Shown in pieces: positions 5,639 to 13,287 of a stretch of 43,276 bases of DNA. A program made the position numbers and the translations under genes. Numbering within the stretch: position 1 is the stretch's first letter; each line of letters begins with the position of its first letter. The notes below the pieces were generated by a model that had not been told where the DNA came from, searched no databases, and was given only the letters and a program-made list of their open reading frames with translations. The stretch lies in assembly GCA_005883585.1 (NCBI GenBank), contig VBFD01000133.1, forward strand, positions 1-43,276, in the 5' to 3' direction. Source of the DNA: UBA10449 sp005883585 (GTDB lineage: Bacteria; Chloroflexota; Dormibacteria; Dormibacterales; Dormibacteraceae).

Positions 5639-8253
5639 GCGACTGTCTCTTCCTCCCGCTATCACAGCGGCCAGGAGGCATCCGTGAGCTCAGCGGCTGG
5701 GAAGCGGTATGGATGGCGCTGGGCGAAGGCGAGGCTGAGCGCCTGAACATCGGCCGGGGCGTCGACTGGAAGCCCATCGAGGTGCCGCGCCAGCTCGCTG
5801 CCCATCAGGGCAGCCAGGCGGTGTGGTATCGCACCGAGTTCCAGCGTCCCGACCACTCAGGGCGCGTGCTGCTCCGCATCGGCGGTGCGTTTCTCGCCAC
5901 TCACGCTTGGCTCAACGGAAAGCTTCTCGGCTCGCATTACGGATACTTCGCGCCTTTCGGTTTCGACCTCACGCCGTACCTCAAGACCGAGAACCTGCTC
6001 GTCATCTGCTGCGAATCGCCGGTCGAGACGCAGCCCGAAAAGAAACGTCACATCATGGGCGTCTTCAACGACGGCGAGCTGAGGCCATATCCTGCGTCGG
6101 CGTACTCGAGCCTCCCCGACCCATACCGCTGGGAGGTGCCGGTCGGCATGTGGCGACCGGTTGGGCTCGAGTACATCGGTCCCATCGCCATCGACTGGAT
6201 GCGACTGAAACCGAGCTTCGAGGCGGGCGATGGGCGCATCGAAGTCGAGGCACGGCTTCGCAATCTCGACGGTCGCCAGATGGACGCGCAGATCGAGGTC
6301 GGCATCTCCTCCGCCGGCGGTGACGATCCGTCCGCGCCGCTGCGGCTGCATCGCGACGTCAGGTTGGCCGGCGGTGGCGAGCAGACGGTTTCAATGCAGC
6401 TTGCGCTTCCCGGCGCCAAGCGCTGGGAGCCCTGGCGCTTTGGCGGGCAGCCGATGTACCGCGCCGAGATGGTGGCGCGCGCGGCGGGTGGCGTGGAGTC
6501 GACCCGCGTCGAGGACACATTTGCTTTCAGGGAGCTGAAGTGGGACATCGGTCCGCGCCGGTGGAGCCTGGAGGTCAACGGCCGGCCGATGTTCTTGCGC
6601 GGCGCGTGCTATGCGCCGTCGTACCGTCTGGACGAGCTCACCACGGAGCGATTCGATGCCGATCTTCGGATCGCCAAGGAGACCAACCTCGACGCGCTGC
6701 GCATTCTCGCCAACGTCCTCCCGCCCGAGTTCTACAAACGCGCGGACGAGGCGGGCATGCTGCTGCTGCAGGAGCTCCCGCTGCTCGGCGCTTACGCGTA
6801 CCACGCCCGGGGCGATGACAGCCGATTCTTCGAAGCCGCCGCGCGTGAGCAGCAGGCGGAGATGGTCGAGCTCTTGCGCAACCGCCCTTCGGTCGCGATT
6901 TGGGTGGCGCATGACGATCCTCCGTGGTTGGCGGGCAACTCCGACCTCGGCGACGTCAACGCCGTCCGGCAGAACCATTCCATCGACCAGGAGCTGCGCG
7001 TCGCGTTTGAGCACCTCGACGGCACCCGACCCACGCTTGCGGCGTCGGGCGAGGTCGACCAGCATGCCCTCCTCGGTTGGGCGACCGGCTCGTGGAAGGG
7101 CATCACCGAAGCGGAACCCGTGATGGTCAGCGCGTTCGGTGCGCAATCGCTGCCGGCTGTCGATTCCCCGGTGTGGGAGTCCATCGGGACCAGGTGGCCG
7201 GTCGCAGACGACGACGCCGCCTGGCGGTACGCCGGGTTTCAGCCGGTCAACTGGGCCGAACGCGGGGTCGGGCTGCCTTCAGCACACACGAGCCTCGAGT
7301 CGTTCATCGAAAAGTCGCAGGCATTCCAGACGTTTGTCGTCCGTCTCGAGGCCGAGCATCTACGAACGCGCAAGTTCGAGCCGTGCTGGGGCGCATTCGC
7401 TTTTCATCTGGTCGATCCCTTTCCGGGCATCGGCTTCGGACTGCTGGACAGCACGCGTCGAGCGAAGCCGGCCCTCGATTCTCTCGCTCAAGCTTTCGCG
7501 CCGACGCGGTTGATCATCGAGCCGCTCGCCTTCGATGCCGATCGGCCGTTCGGAATCATCCAGCGTCCCACGGTTCCGTTCAGTGCGCGGCTCGTGATCG
7601 TCAACGACGACCCCGATGTGGGCGGCCCGGGCGTCGTGCGCTGGACCTTGATGCGCGAGCGACGCGTTGGCCGTCGTGGCGTGAGCCGCATCGCCGATGC
7701 GATCCAGAGAAAGTTCTCGGGCGCAGCTGATGTCGAGGTGCCCACGGCATTCGAGCCCGCGGTCAATGCGACCACATTGAGCGTGCCTCTCGAGGTCGAA
7801 GGTGCTTACCGACTCGACGCAACCCTCACCGTGTTGGGACGCGTGATCGATCGCACAGAGCTGCGATTCACGGTTACGTCGGCGTTGCCTTCGGCGCGGC
7901 CGATACCCGAGCTTCCTCGCTATCTGGCGGAAGGGCTCGCCGACGTGCAGAGCCTCCGAGCCGAAAAAGACGGGATGAGCTTCATCCTCGAAAACCGGAC
8001 GAGGCCCGCGGTGGTCGCGGGCATCACAGGTCTGCGTCTCGACGGTGTGCCGCTCGCCCGTCACGACATCCAGCTGGAGACGCACGCGGGCCGGGCACCA
8101 TTCCCGCGCCACCTGGACCTGCCCGTCGGCAGGCGGCTGCGGGTCCACGTCGTCACCGGGCAACCGCTGGGCGCGGGCCGCCACCTGCTCGACGCGGACA
8201 TCACCGTTCCCGGCGTCGCATCTGGACGGGTGGTGATCAGCGGCACCGTTTAG
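5635..8253 (+). CDS. Glycoside hydrolase family 2-fold protein with altered catalytic residues
   Basis: 872 residues, TTG start overlapping the galK stop. The order is that of GH2 enzymes: an N-terminal sugar-binding jelly roll (VWYRTEFQRP, AWLNGKLLGSHYGYFAPFGFDLT, residues 60-130), immunoglobulin-like domain, then a TIM barrel from LEVNGRPMFLRGACYAP (about 310) with TNLDALRI and LLLQELPLLG. The acid/base position, normally N-E after the W-x-x-x strand, reads WVAHDDPPW (D427-D428), and the nucleophile motif, normally SEFG, reads VSAFGAQSLP (A500). A beta-galactosidase or beta-mannosidase role is suggested by the operon, but with the nucleophile Glu gone it may bind glycans without hydrolysing them. 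No signal peptide is seen, so it is probably cytoplasmic. Confidence 0.8.
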   Translation: MSDCLFLPLSQRPGGIRELSGWEAVWMALGEGEAERLNIGRGVDWKPIEVPRQLAAHQGSQAVWYRTEFQRPDHSGRVLLRIGGAFLATHAWLNGKLLGSHYGYFAPFGFDLTPYLKTENLLVICCESPVETQPEKKRHIMGVFNDGELRPYPASAYSSLPDPYRWEVPVGMWRPVGLEYIGPIAIDWMRLKPSFEAGDGRIEVEARLRNLDGRQMDAQIEVGISSAGGDDPSAPLRLHRDVRLAGGGEQTVSMQLALPGAKRWEPWRFGGQPMYRAEMVARAAGGVESTRVEDTFAFRELKWDIGPRRWSLEVNGRPMFLRGACYAPSYRLDELTTERFDADLRIAKETNLDALRILANVLPPEFYKRADEAGMLLLQELPLLGAYAYHARGDDSRFFEAAAREQQAEMVELLRNRPSVAIWVAHDDPPWLAGNSDLGDVNAVRQNHSIDQELRVAFEHLDGTRPTLAASGEVDQHALLGWATGSWKGITEAEPVMVSAFGAQSLPAVDSPVWESIGTRWPVADDDAAWRYAGFQPVNWAERGVGLPSAHTSLESFIEKSQAFQTFVVRLEAEHLRTRKFEPCWGAFAFHLVDPFPGIGFGLLDSTRRAKPALDSLAQAFAPTRLIIEPLAFDADRPFGIIQRPTVPFSARLVIVNDDPDVGGPGVVRWTLMRERRVGRRGVSRIADAIQRKFSGAADVEVPTAFEPAVNATTLSVPLEVEGAYRLDATLTVLGRVIDRTELRFTVTSALPSARPIPELPRYLAEGLADVQSLRAEKDGMSFILENRTRPAVVAGITGLRLDGVPLARHDIQLETHAGRAPFPRHLDLPVGRRLRVHVVTGQPLGAGRHLLDADITVPGVASGRVVISGTV

Positions 8254-8371
8254 GCGTGGCCCACTTGCGAGTACGGGTGGCATACTTCAGCACTGACGCG
8301 TCGACACGCGAACAGAGCGCGGGTCCGCAGGTAGGTGTTTTCGCAATTGATCCATAAACGGACTCGGGACC

Positions 8372-8378
8372 AAGGAGG
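8372..8378 (+). promoter_or_regulatory. Strong Shine-Dalgarno site of the FHA gene
   Basis: AAGGAGG lies 11 nt before the ATG at 8390. It is one of the few strong ribosome binding sites in the window and fixes the start. The 136-nt gap before it (8254-8389) shows no clear promoter pair. Confidence 0.7.
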
Positions 8379-8389
8379 CCCCCCACCGG

Positions 8390-10012
8390 ATGCCAACTGA
8401 AACCGTCTATGCGGATCTCGTTCTCGCGGTGGCGGCGCTCATCGCGGGCGTCCTCTACCTGAGGGCGCGCCGCCGCCACGGCAAGCGGAAGAAGTCCGGG
8501 CCTCCGGTTCGCCCCGCAACTCCGACGCCTCAGGCAGCCGCCGGTCGCGGAGCTGTCACGACCTGGGCTCCGCCGCCTTCGGCGACGCCCGGTGCTGCGG
8601 TGGCTCCGACCGTCGTGGCCGCACCGGCGCCGAACTGGGACCAGTCCGCGCCGAAGTCGAATACCGCGGGTTGGGCCTCGCCCGGCGCGCAGTCGCCTGC
8701 CTGGGGCGCGCCCGGTGGAGCGCCGGCTCCCGTGGCCGCTCCGCCGCCGCCGCCTCCTCCTGCCGGGGCGCCCGGGCCGACCTGGGGTGCGCCGAATCCC
8801 TCAGCTCCGCCCGCGCCATCCGCACCGACGACCCCCGGCGCTCCGACATGGGGAGCCGCTCCGCCGCCGCCGCCGCAGGCGCCCGCCCCGTCGTGGGGAG
8901 CCCCGGGTCCGGCCGCGCCGGCGGCGCCTCCGGCCCCGACCTGGGGCTCGCCGGCACCCGCGCCATCACCTTCGGCGCCGCCTCCACCACCCTCGTGGGA
9001 TGCCCCCAAGCCCACCGCCCAACCGCCGGCCGTGGCGCCGTCATGGGGCAATGAGCCCGCCGTCCCATCGTGGGAACCCCCGGCTCCGGCCACACCCGGC
9101 AGCTCACCATCGGCAGGACGGGGGGCGCCGGCGCCATCCTGGGAAGCGCCGGCTCCCCAGGTGCCCAGCGCTCCGCCCGGGGCCACCCCTTCATGGGACA
9201 TGGCCCGGACCGAGGAGCCCGCCGCGCCCGCGGCGCCCTCCTGGTCGGCTCCTTCGTCGCCATTGGCGCCGCCACCACCGCCGCCGGCCGCTGCCGCACC
9301 ACCTTCCCCCGCGTGGACGCCGCCGGCGGCCGCGCCGCCGCCTTCGCCAGCACCCTCATGGTCGCCGCCCGCTGAATCTCCCGCGCTGCCGACCTTCCCC
9401 GAGCCGCCGATGGTTGCGCCACCAATGGCGGAAACGGTCGCCCCGCCGCCGCCACCGCCGTCGGCGCCACCTCCCGCCCCGCCCCGGCCGCCCTGGGAGG
9501 CTCCCGCAGCCGCGATCCCGCCGCCGGCGCCCGTTCCCGATGTCGCCGAGACGATCCTTGCCCCGGGCGCAGGTGCCGCAGCCGCAGCCGCCGCCCACGA
9601 CGCCACCACCCTCATGCCCGCCTGGCAGCCACCCGCGACGGCTCCGCCGCCTTCAGCGGAGACGCCCGTGCTTGGCGGCCCCACCCGACCGTTGCGCGCG
9701 GTCGGCGGCGCCGGTCCTCGGGCAGAGCTCACGATCGAGTCAGGTCCTGATGCCGGCCACACGCACCGCGCCACTGAAACTGCGCTCCGCCTCGGCCGCT
9801 CGCCCGACAACGACCTCATCCTTCGCGACCCGGCCACCAGCGGGCACCACGCTCGCGTGGAGCGGCGTGGTGAGCAGTTCTGGATCGTCGACCTCGGCAG
9901 CACCAACGGCACTCTCGTGAACGGCGAGCCGATCCAGGAGAAGGAGCTCAACCATGGTGACCGCATCACCATCGGACAGAACGCCGTTCACTTCTCCGTC
10001 CTAGGCGGGTAG
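8390..10012 (+). CDS. Membrane-anchored FHA-domain protein with Trp/Pro repeat linker
   Basis: 540 residues. One membrane helix at the N terminus (residues 6-24, YADLVLAVAALIAGVLYL) is followed by RARRRHGKRKK, so the bulk should be cytoplasmic. Residues 50-430 are almost only Pro, Ala, Gly, Ser and Thr with regularly placed tryptophans. Residues 445-540 are a forkhead-associated domain that binds phosphothreonine: LRLGRSPDNDLIL, SGHHARVE (the conserved Ser-x-x-His) and DLGSTNGTLVNG. FHA proteins read out Ser/Thr kinase signals, and the next gene is a PP2C phosphatase; no kinase lies in the window. The long antisense frames over this gene are composition artefacts. Confidence 0.9.
   Translation: MPTETVYADLVLAVAALIAGVLYLRARRRHGKRKKSGPPVRPATPTPQAAAGRGAVTTWAPPPSATPGAAVAPTVVAAPAPNWDQSAPKSNTAGWASPGAQSPAWGAPGGAPAPVAAPPPPPPPAGAPGPTWGAPNPSAPPAPSAPTTPGAPTWGAAPPPPPQAPAPSWGAPGPAAPAAPPAPTWGSPAPAPSPSAPPPPPSWDAPKPTAQPPAVAPSWGNEPAVPSWEPPAPATPGSSPSAGRGAPAPSWEAPAPQVPSAPPGATPSWDMARTEEPAAPAAPSWSAPSSPLAPPPPPPAAAAPPSPAWTPPAAAPPPSPAPSWSPPAESPALPTFPEPPMVAPPMAETVAPPPPPPSAPPPAPPRPPWEAPAAAIPPPAPVPDVAETILAPGAGAAAAAAAHDATTLMPAWQPPATAPPPSAETPVLGGPTRPLRAVGGAGPRAELTIESGPDAGHTHRATETALRLGRSPDNDLILRDPATSGHHARVERRGEQFWIVDLGSTNGTLVNGEPIQEKELNHGDRITIGQNAVHFSVLGG
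8564..9625 (+). repeat. Degenerate (P/A)-(S/T/A)-W-x-x-P repeat array in the FHA protein
   Basis: Eighteen tryptophans occur between residues 59 and 412, nearly all in the context P-S/T/A-W-G/E/D/S-x-P (PTWGAP, PSWGAP, PSWDAP, PSWEAP, PAWTPP). Spacing varies from about 10 to 60 residues, with Pro/Ala filler. This is a disordered sticker-and-spacer type linker rather than a folded domain. Confidence 0.8.
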
Positions 10013-10219
10013 TGAACCGGCGCCTCCGGCCGGGCGCATCTCGTCGGCTCAGGACGCCGAATGAGTGCGTTATGGGGCCCGGCCCGTCGTCGTCGCGCAT
10101 TTCGAATGCGCTCCTCCTAGGGCCACCCATGCCTTCGCCTCGGCGCCCTGACCGGCGACCTGTGGTCGCCTGCCGCGATCTGCGACCCGTTCGTCGGCTC
10201 CGGTTCACTCTCCTCGGCG
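10013..10219 (+). other. Gene-free gap with two perfect hairpins
   Basis: Between the FHA and PP2C genes lie GCGCATT-TCG-AATGCGC (10095-10111) and GGCGACC-TGT-GGTCGCC (10154-10170), both 7-bp perfect stems with 3-nt loops. Neither is followed by a T tract. They may separate the expression levels of the two genes or stabilise mRNA ends. No coding frame of note is present. Confidence 0.5.
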
Positions 10220-11026
10220 ATGCGCCTTAAGGTCGCCTCGGCGACCGACCCCGGCCTCGAGCGCGAGGATAACGAGGACTCCGTGGTCGTGTGGCGCAAC
10301 AAGGCAGGTCTCGACACATTGCTGGTCGTGTGTGATGGGATGGGCGGTCACGCCGCCGGGCAGATGGCGAGCAGCATCGCGGTGACGACCCTCACGAGCG
10401 TGCTCGCGGAGGATGGTGACCAGGGTCCCGACCTCGACCGCCTCAAGCGCGCGTGCAAGCAGGCCAACACCGCCGTGTTCGAAGCCGCGCGCGACAACCC
10501 GGAGTGGTCGGGCATGGGCAGCACGATGGTCGTGGCCGCGATCAGCGGCGGCGAGGTCGGCGTGCTCAACGTCGGCGACAGCCCCGCTTACCTGTTTCGA
10601 AATGGCGACGCCAAGCTCATCTCTCAAGACCATTCCTGGCCCGCGGAGCAAGTGCGCCTCGGAGTGATCAAGCCGGAGGAGGCCGCCACGCATCCGCTGA
10701 AGCACCGGCTGACGAGAGCGATCGGTGTCTGGGAATCGATCCAGTCCTACACCGACACGATGAAGATCGTGGAGGGCGACGCGATCGTCCTCTGCAGTGA
10801 TGGGGTCGAGACCGCGGGCGTGAGCGTCGAGGAGATGGGCAAGCTGCTGCTGAAGGACGGCGACCTGGAGAAAGGCGCAAAGCGGGTCATCGACAGATGC
10901 CGAGAGCTCGGCGCGCCCGACAACATCACGGTCGCGGTGGCGCGGGTGGAGGTCGACGTCACGAAGACTCAGGCGCTTCCTCGACTGAAGAAGATCGGCC
11001 TAATGCAGAAAGGCGCGGACCACTAG
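10220..11026 (+). CDS. PP2C-family Ser/Thr protein phosphatase
   Basis: 268 residues, compatible with the bacterial Stp/PrpC type. The metal-binding and catalytic motifs appear in order: ATDPGLEREDNEDS (residues 6-19), LLVVCDGMGGHAAGQMAS (35-52; the Asp and Gly bind the two metals), VGDSPAYLFRNG, LISQDHS, IVLCSDGVET and GAPDNITVAVARV (the final Asp is a metal ligand). It should dephosphorylate Ser/Thr kinase targets such as ligands of the FHA protein encoded just upstream. The 3' end overlaps the 3' end of glcF on the other strand by 27 nt. Confidence 0.93.
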   Translation: MRLKVASATDPGLEREDNEDSVVVWRNKAGLDTLLVVCDGMGGHAAGQMASSIAVTTLTSVLAEDGDQGPDLDRLKRACKQANTAVFEAARDNPEWSGMGSTMVVAAISGGEVGVLNVGDSPAYLFRNGDAKLISQDHSWPAEQVRLGVIKPEEAATHPLKHRLTRAIGVWESIQSYTDTMKIVEGDAIVLCSDGVETAGVSVEEMGKLLLKDGDLEKGAKRVIDRCRELGAPDNITVAVARVEVDVTKTQALPRLKKIGLMQKGADH

Positions 11027-12196
11027 CTCGGCGACGTGCTCGACGCGCATCGTCGAGCCTCTCGATCGGAGTCCGGACTCGAGCTGCATCTGGCAGCCCG
11101 GATTGGCGGTGACGATCAACTCCGCGCGGGTGCTCGCGACATCGTCGATCTTCTCCTCGAGGATGCGAGCGGACATCGCCGGTTCGAGCGTGCTGTACAG
11201 GCCCGCCGCTCCGCAACAGATGTCCGGGTGCCTCATCTCGACCAGCTCGACGCCGGGCACCGAGCGGATGAGGTCGCGCGGCTGCTTCTTGATGCGCTGC
11301 GCGTGCGCGAGGTGACATGCGTCCTGATAGGTGACCCGCATCTTCACCTCGCGCTGAGGAGCGGGCAGCCCAATCTCGACCAGCCATTCGCTCAGGTCTT
11401 TCACGCGCCCCTTGAGCTCGGGGTAGAAATCCTTGAGGTGGGAGCCGCAGCCGGCAGAATCGACGACGAGGGCGTCGAAGTTGGAGTCGCGATACACCTG
11501 CATGTTGACGTCGCGCAGCCGTTCGGCCCCCTCGAGGTCGCCGTTGTGGGCGAGCAGCGCGCCGCAGCATCTCTCGGCGCGAGGAAACCAGACCTCGCAG
11601 CCCGCGATCTGCAGCAGCTTCACGGCCGCCTCGTGCGATTGCGGGTAGAGGATCGGCATCACGCATCCGACCAGGAACGCCACGCGATACTTTCGTTCTC
11701 CGATCAGTGGTGCGATCCCTCCAGCGGGCGCCTGGAATCGAGTCCGCAGCTTCGGCAGCTGTCGGCCCGGACGCAGTACCGATGTGAGGCCGACGGATTG
11801 TGCCGCTTTGGTGATCGCCCCGAAGGTTCGCAGCCGGCGCGGTTTGGCTACGAGCTGGCGCAGCGCGGTCCGCGCGAGCCAGTGCTTTGGCGCCGGCCGG
11901 CGAATCCGCTCGACCTCTGACCGCCCGGCCTCGATGATCCTTCCGTAAGGAACGCCGGACGGGCAGACGGCCTCGCAGGTGCGGCACCCGAGGCAGAGGT
12001 CGATGTGCTTGGCCTGGTCTTCACTGAATGGAAGCGTGCCGCGCTTCCACTGCGTCATGAGATAGATGCGCCCGCGCGGCGATTCGGTTTCGAGGCCGGT
12101 CTGTCGGAATGTCGGGCAAGCGTCGAGGCACAGGCCGCAGTGCACGCATGTCGCGAGGTCGTCATCGCTGAGCAGCGCGAAGGGTTGCGTGGTCAC
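11000..12196 (-). CDS. glcF: Glycolate oxidase iron-sulfur subunit
   Basis: 398 residues from a GTG start that overlaps the glcE stop (GTGA). Two 4Fe-4S motifs lie near the N terminus: CVHCGLCLDACPTF (residues 17-30) and CLGCRTCEAVCPSG (68-81). Two cysteine-rich CCG domains follow: CGALLAHNGD after the first conserved pair (RCCGALL) and ICCGAAGLYSTLEP. GlcF carries electrons from the flavin subunits to the quinone pool at the membrane. It is the last gene of the operon 15061 to 11000 on the minus strand and ends inside the convergent phosphatase gene. Confidence 0.93.
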   Translation of the reverse strand: MTTQPFALLSDDDLATCVHCGLCLDACPTFRQTGLETESPRGRIYLMTQWKRGTLPFSEDQAKHIDLCLGCRTCEAVCPSGVPYGRIIEAGRSEVERIRRPAPKHWLARTALRQLVAKPRRLRTFGAITKAAQSVGLTSVLRPGRQLPKLRTRFQAPAGGIAPLIGERKYRVAFLVGCVMPILYPQSHEAAVKLLQIAGCEVWFPRAERCCGALLAHNGDLEGAERLRDVNMQVYRDSNFDALVVDSAGCGSHLKDFYPELKGRVKDLSEWLVEIGLPAPQREVKMRVTYQDACHLAHAQRIKKQPRDLIRSVPGVELVEMRHPDICCGAAGLYSTLEPAMSARILEEKIDDVASTRAELIVTANPGCQMQLESGLRSRGSTMRVEHVAELVVRAFLH

Positions 12197-13287
12197 ACCA
12201 CAAACCTGCCTGGGTTGATCACCTGGTTGGGATCGAACGCGTAGCGCAGGCGGCGCATGAGATGGAGCGTCGCGGGTGGAGTGCCCCAGGCGCCGGCGTC
12301 ATGACGAAATTCGTCGGGGCCCGCCATGAGCACAAGGGAGCCACCTGCGGCGGCGGCCAGGGCGCGGATTGAGCGCACCTCGTCGGCTCCGCCCGCGATC
12401 GCCCAGTTGGCGATGCCTGTCCCGGGCGAAGCCCACCACTGCTGGTCCACCCCGAGCTCATGCAGGATCGTGCGCACCTGATGCCGGGGTGCCGCGATGC
12501 GAGCCCAGAGCGCAGGCGCTGCTTTCGAGTGCTCCGCCCACACAGATCCATCCGCTTCGGCCCAGCCCAGGTCTAAGACCGTGCGCTTCGTCGCCTCCGG
12601 ACTGCCGAGAAATCGAGCCAGCACGCGCCCGGTCGAGAAGAGCTCGAGCGCCGCGGGCGCCATCGGCATCGTCAGCGCCTGTTCCGCGGCGGCCCACGCC
12701 TGATCCACCGACTCATGCGTTGACTGGACGGTTACATCGTGCAGCGCTTTCGGGAACACCTTGAACGAGGCGGCCACGATCACTCCCAACGTTCCCAGGG
12801 CGCCGTAATGCAGTTTCATCAGGTCGTAGCCGCTCACGTTCTTGACCACGCGCCCACCGGCGCTTGCCAGGCGGCCGTCGGGCAGCGCGACACGGATGCC
12901 GATCAGAAAATCGCGCGCCGAGCCATAACGCAGGCGCAGCGGTCCGGTCCAGCCCGTCGCGAGCAGGCCGCCGATGGTGTGGCCGGGAGAGTTGAAGGGG
13001 TCGAGGGGGAGGAACTGGCCGCTCTTGCCGAGCTCGGCCTGAAGCGCCTCGAGTGTGATACCGGCCTCGACGCTCACCACCATGTCGGCTTGGGAGTGCT
13101 CGAGAACGCGATCGAGCGCGGTCGTGCGAATCTCGACGCCCTTTCGTGTTGGCGGGTCTCCCATCTGCGCGGCTCGGCCGCCACCGACTGGGAAGACGGA
13201 CTCGCCTGCCTCGGCCGCGTCGTGCAGCCGTCTAGCCAGCTCCTCGGCGGTTGCCGGCTTTTCGACCGCACGATTCGTCACCACCAT
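12193..13287 (-). CDS. glcE: Glycolate oxidase FAD-binding subunit
   Basis: 364 residues. The ATG at 13287 has GAGG about 5 nt upstream inside the end of glcD and overlaps it by 10 nt; the frame is open much further upstream but only as a shadow of glcD. The FAD-binding PCMH fold is visible: VFPVGGGRAAQMG, VVSVEAGITLEALQAELG, LPLDPFNSPGHTIGGLLATG and GRVVKNVSGYDLMKLHYGALG. It is shorter than GlcD, as expected for GlcE, which lacks the full cap domain. The C-terminal SIRALAAAAGGSLVLM and FDPNQVINPGRF match the family ending. Stop and glcF start overlap by 4 nt. Confidence 0.9.
   Translation of the reverse strand: MVVTNRAVEKPATAEELARRLHDAAEAGESVFPVGGGRAAQMGDPPTRKGVEIRTTALDRVLEHSQADMVVSVEAGITLEALQAELGKSGQFLPLDPFNSPGHTIGGLLATGWTGPLRLRYGSARDFLIGIRVALPDGRLASAGGRVVKNVSGYDLMKLHYGALGTLGVIVAASFKVFPKALHDVTVQSTHESVDQAWAAAEQALTMPMAPAALELFSTGRVLARFLGSPEATKRTVLDLGWAEADGSVWAEHSKAAPALWARIAAPRHQVRTILHELGVDQQWWASPGTGIANWAIAGGADEVRSIRALAAAAGGSLVLMAGPDEFRHDAGAWGTPPATLHLMRRLRYAFDPNQVINPGRFVV

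Noticed and set aside
8530..9972. Long antisense frame (480 codons) opposite the FHA gene, and further long frames in the third reading phase
   Set aside because: These mirror the Pro/Ala/Gly-rich codons (GCC, CCG, GGC) of the real gene; the translated sequence is low complexity and has no domain.
11000..11026. 27-nt 3' overlap of PP2C and glcF as a regulatory antisense pair
   Set aside because: Short tail-to-tail overlaps are common in compact genomes; nothing else marks it.
10959..11987. 342-codon frame on the minus strand overlapping glcF
   Set aside because: It is an Arg/Ala-rich shadow of glcF, whose own frame has both 4Fe-4S motifs.
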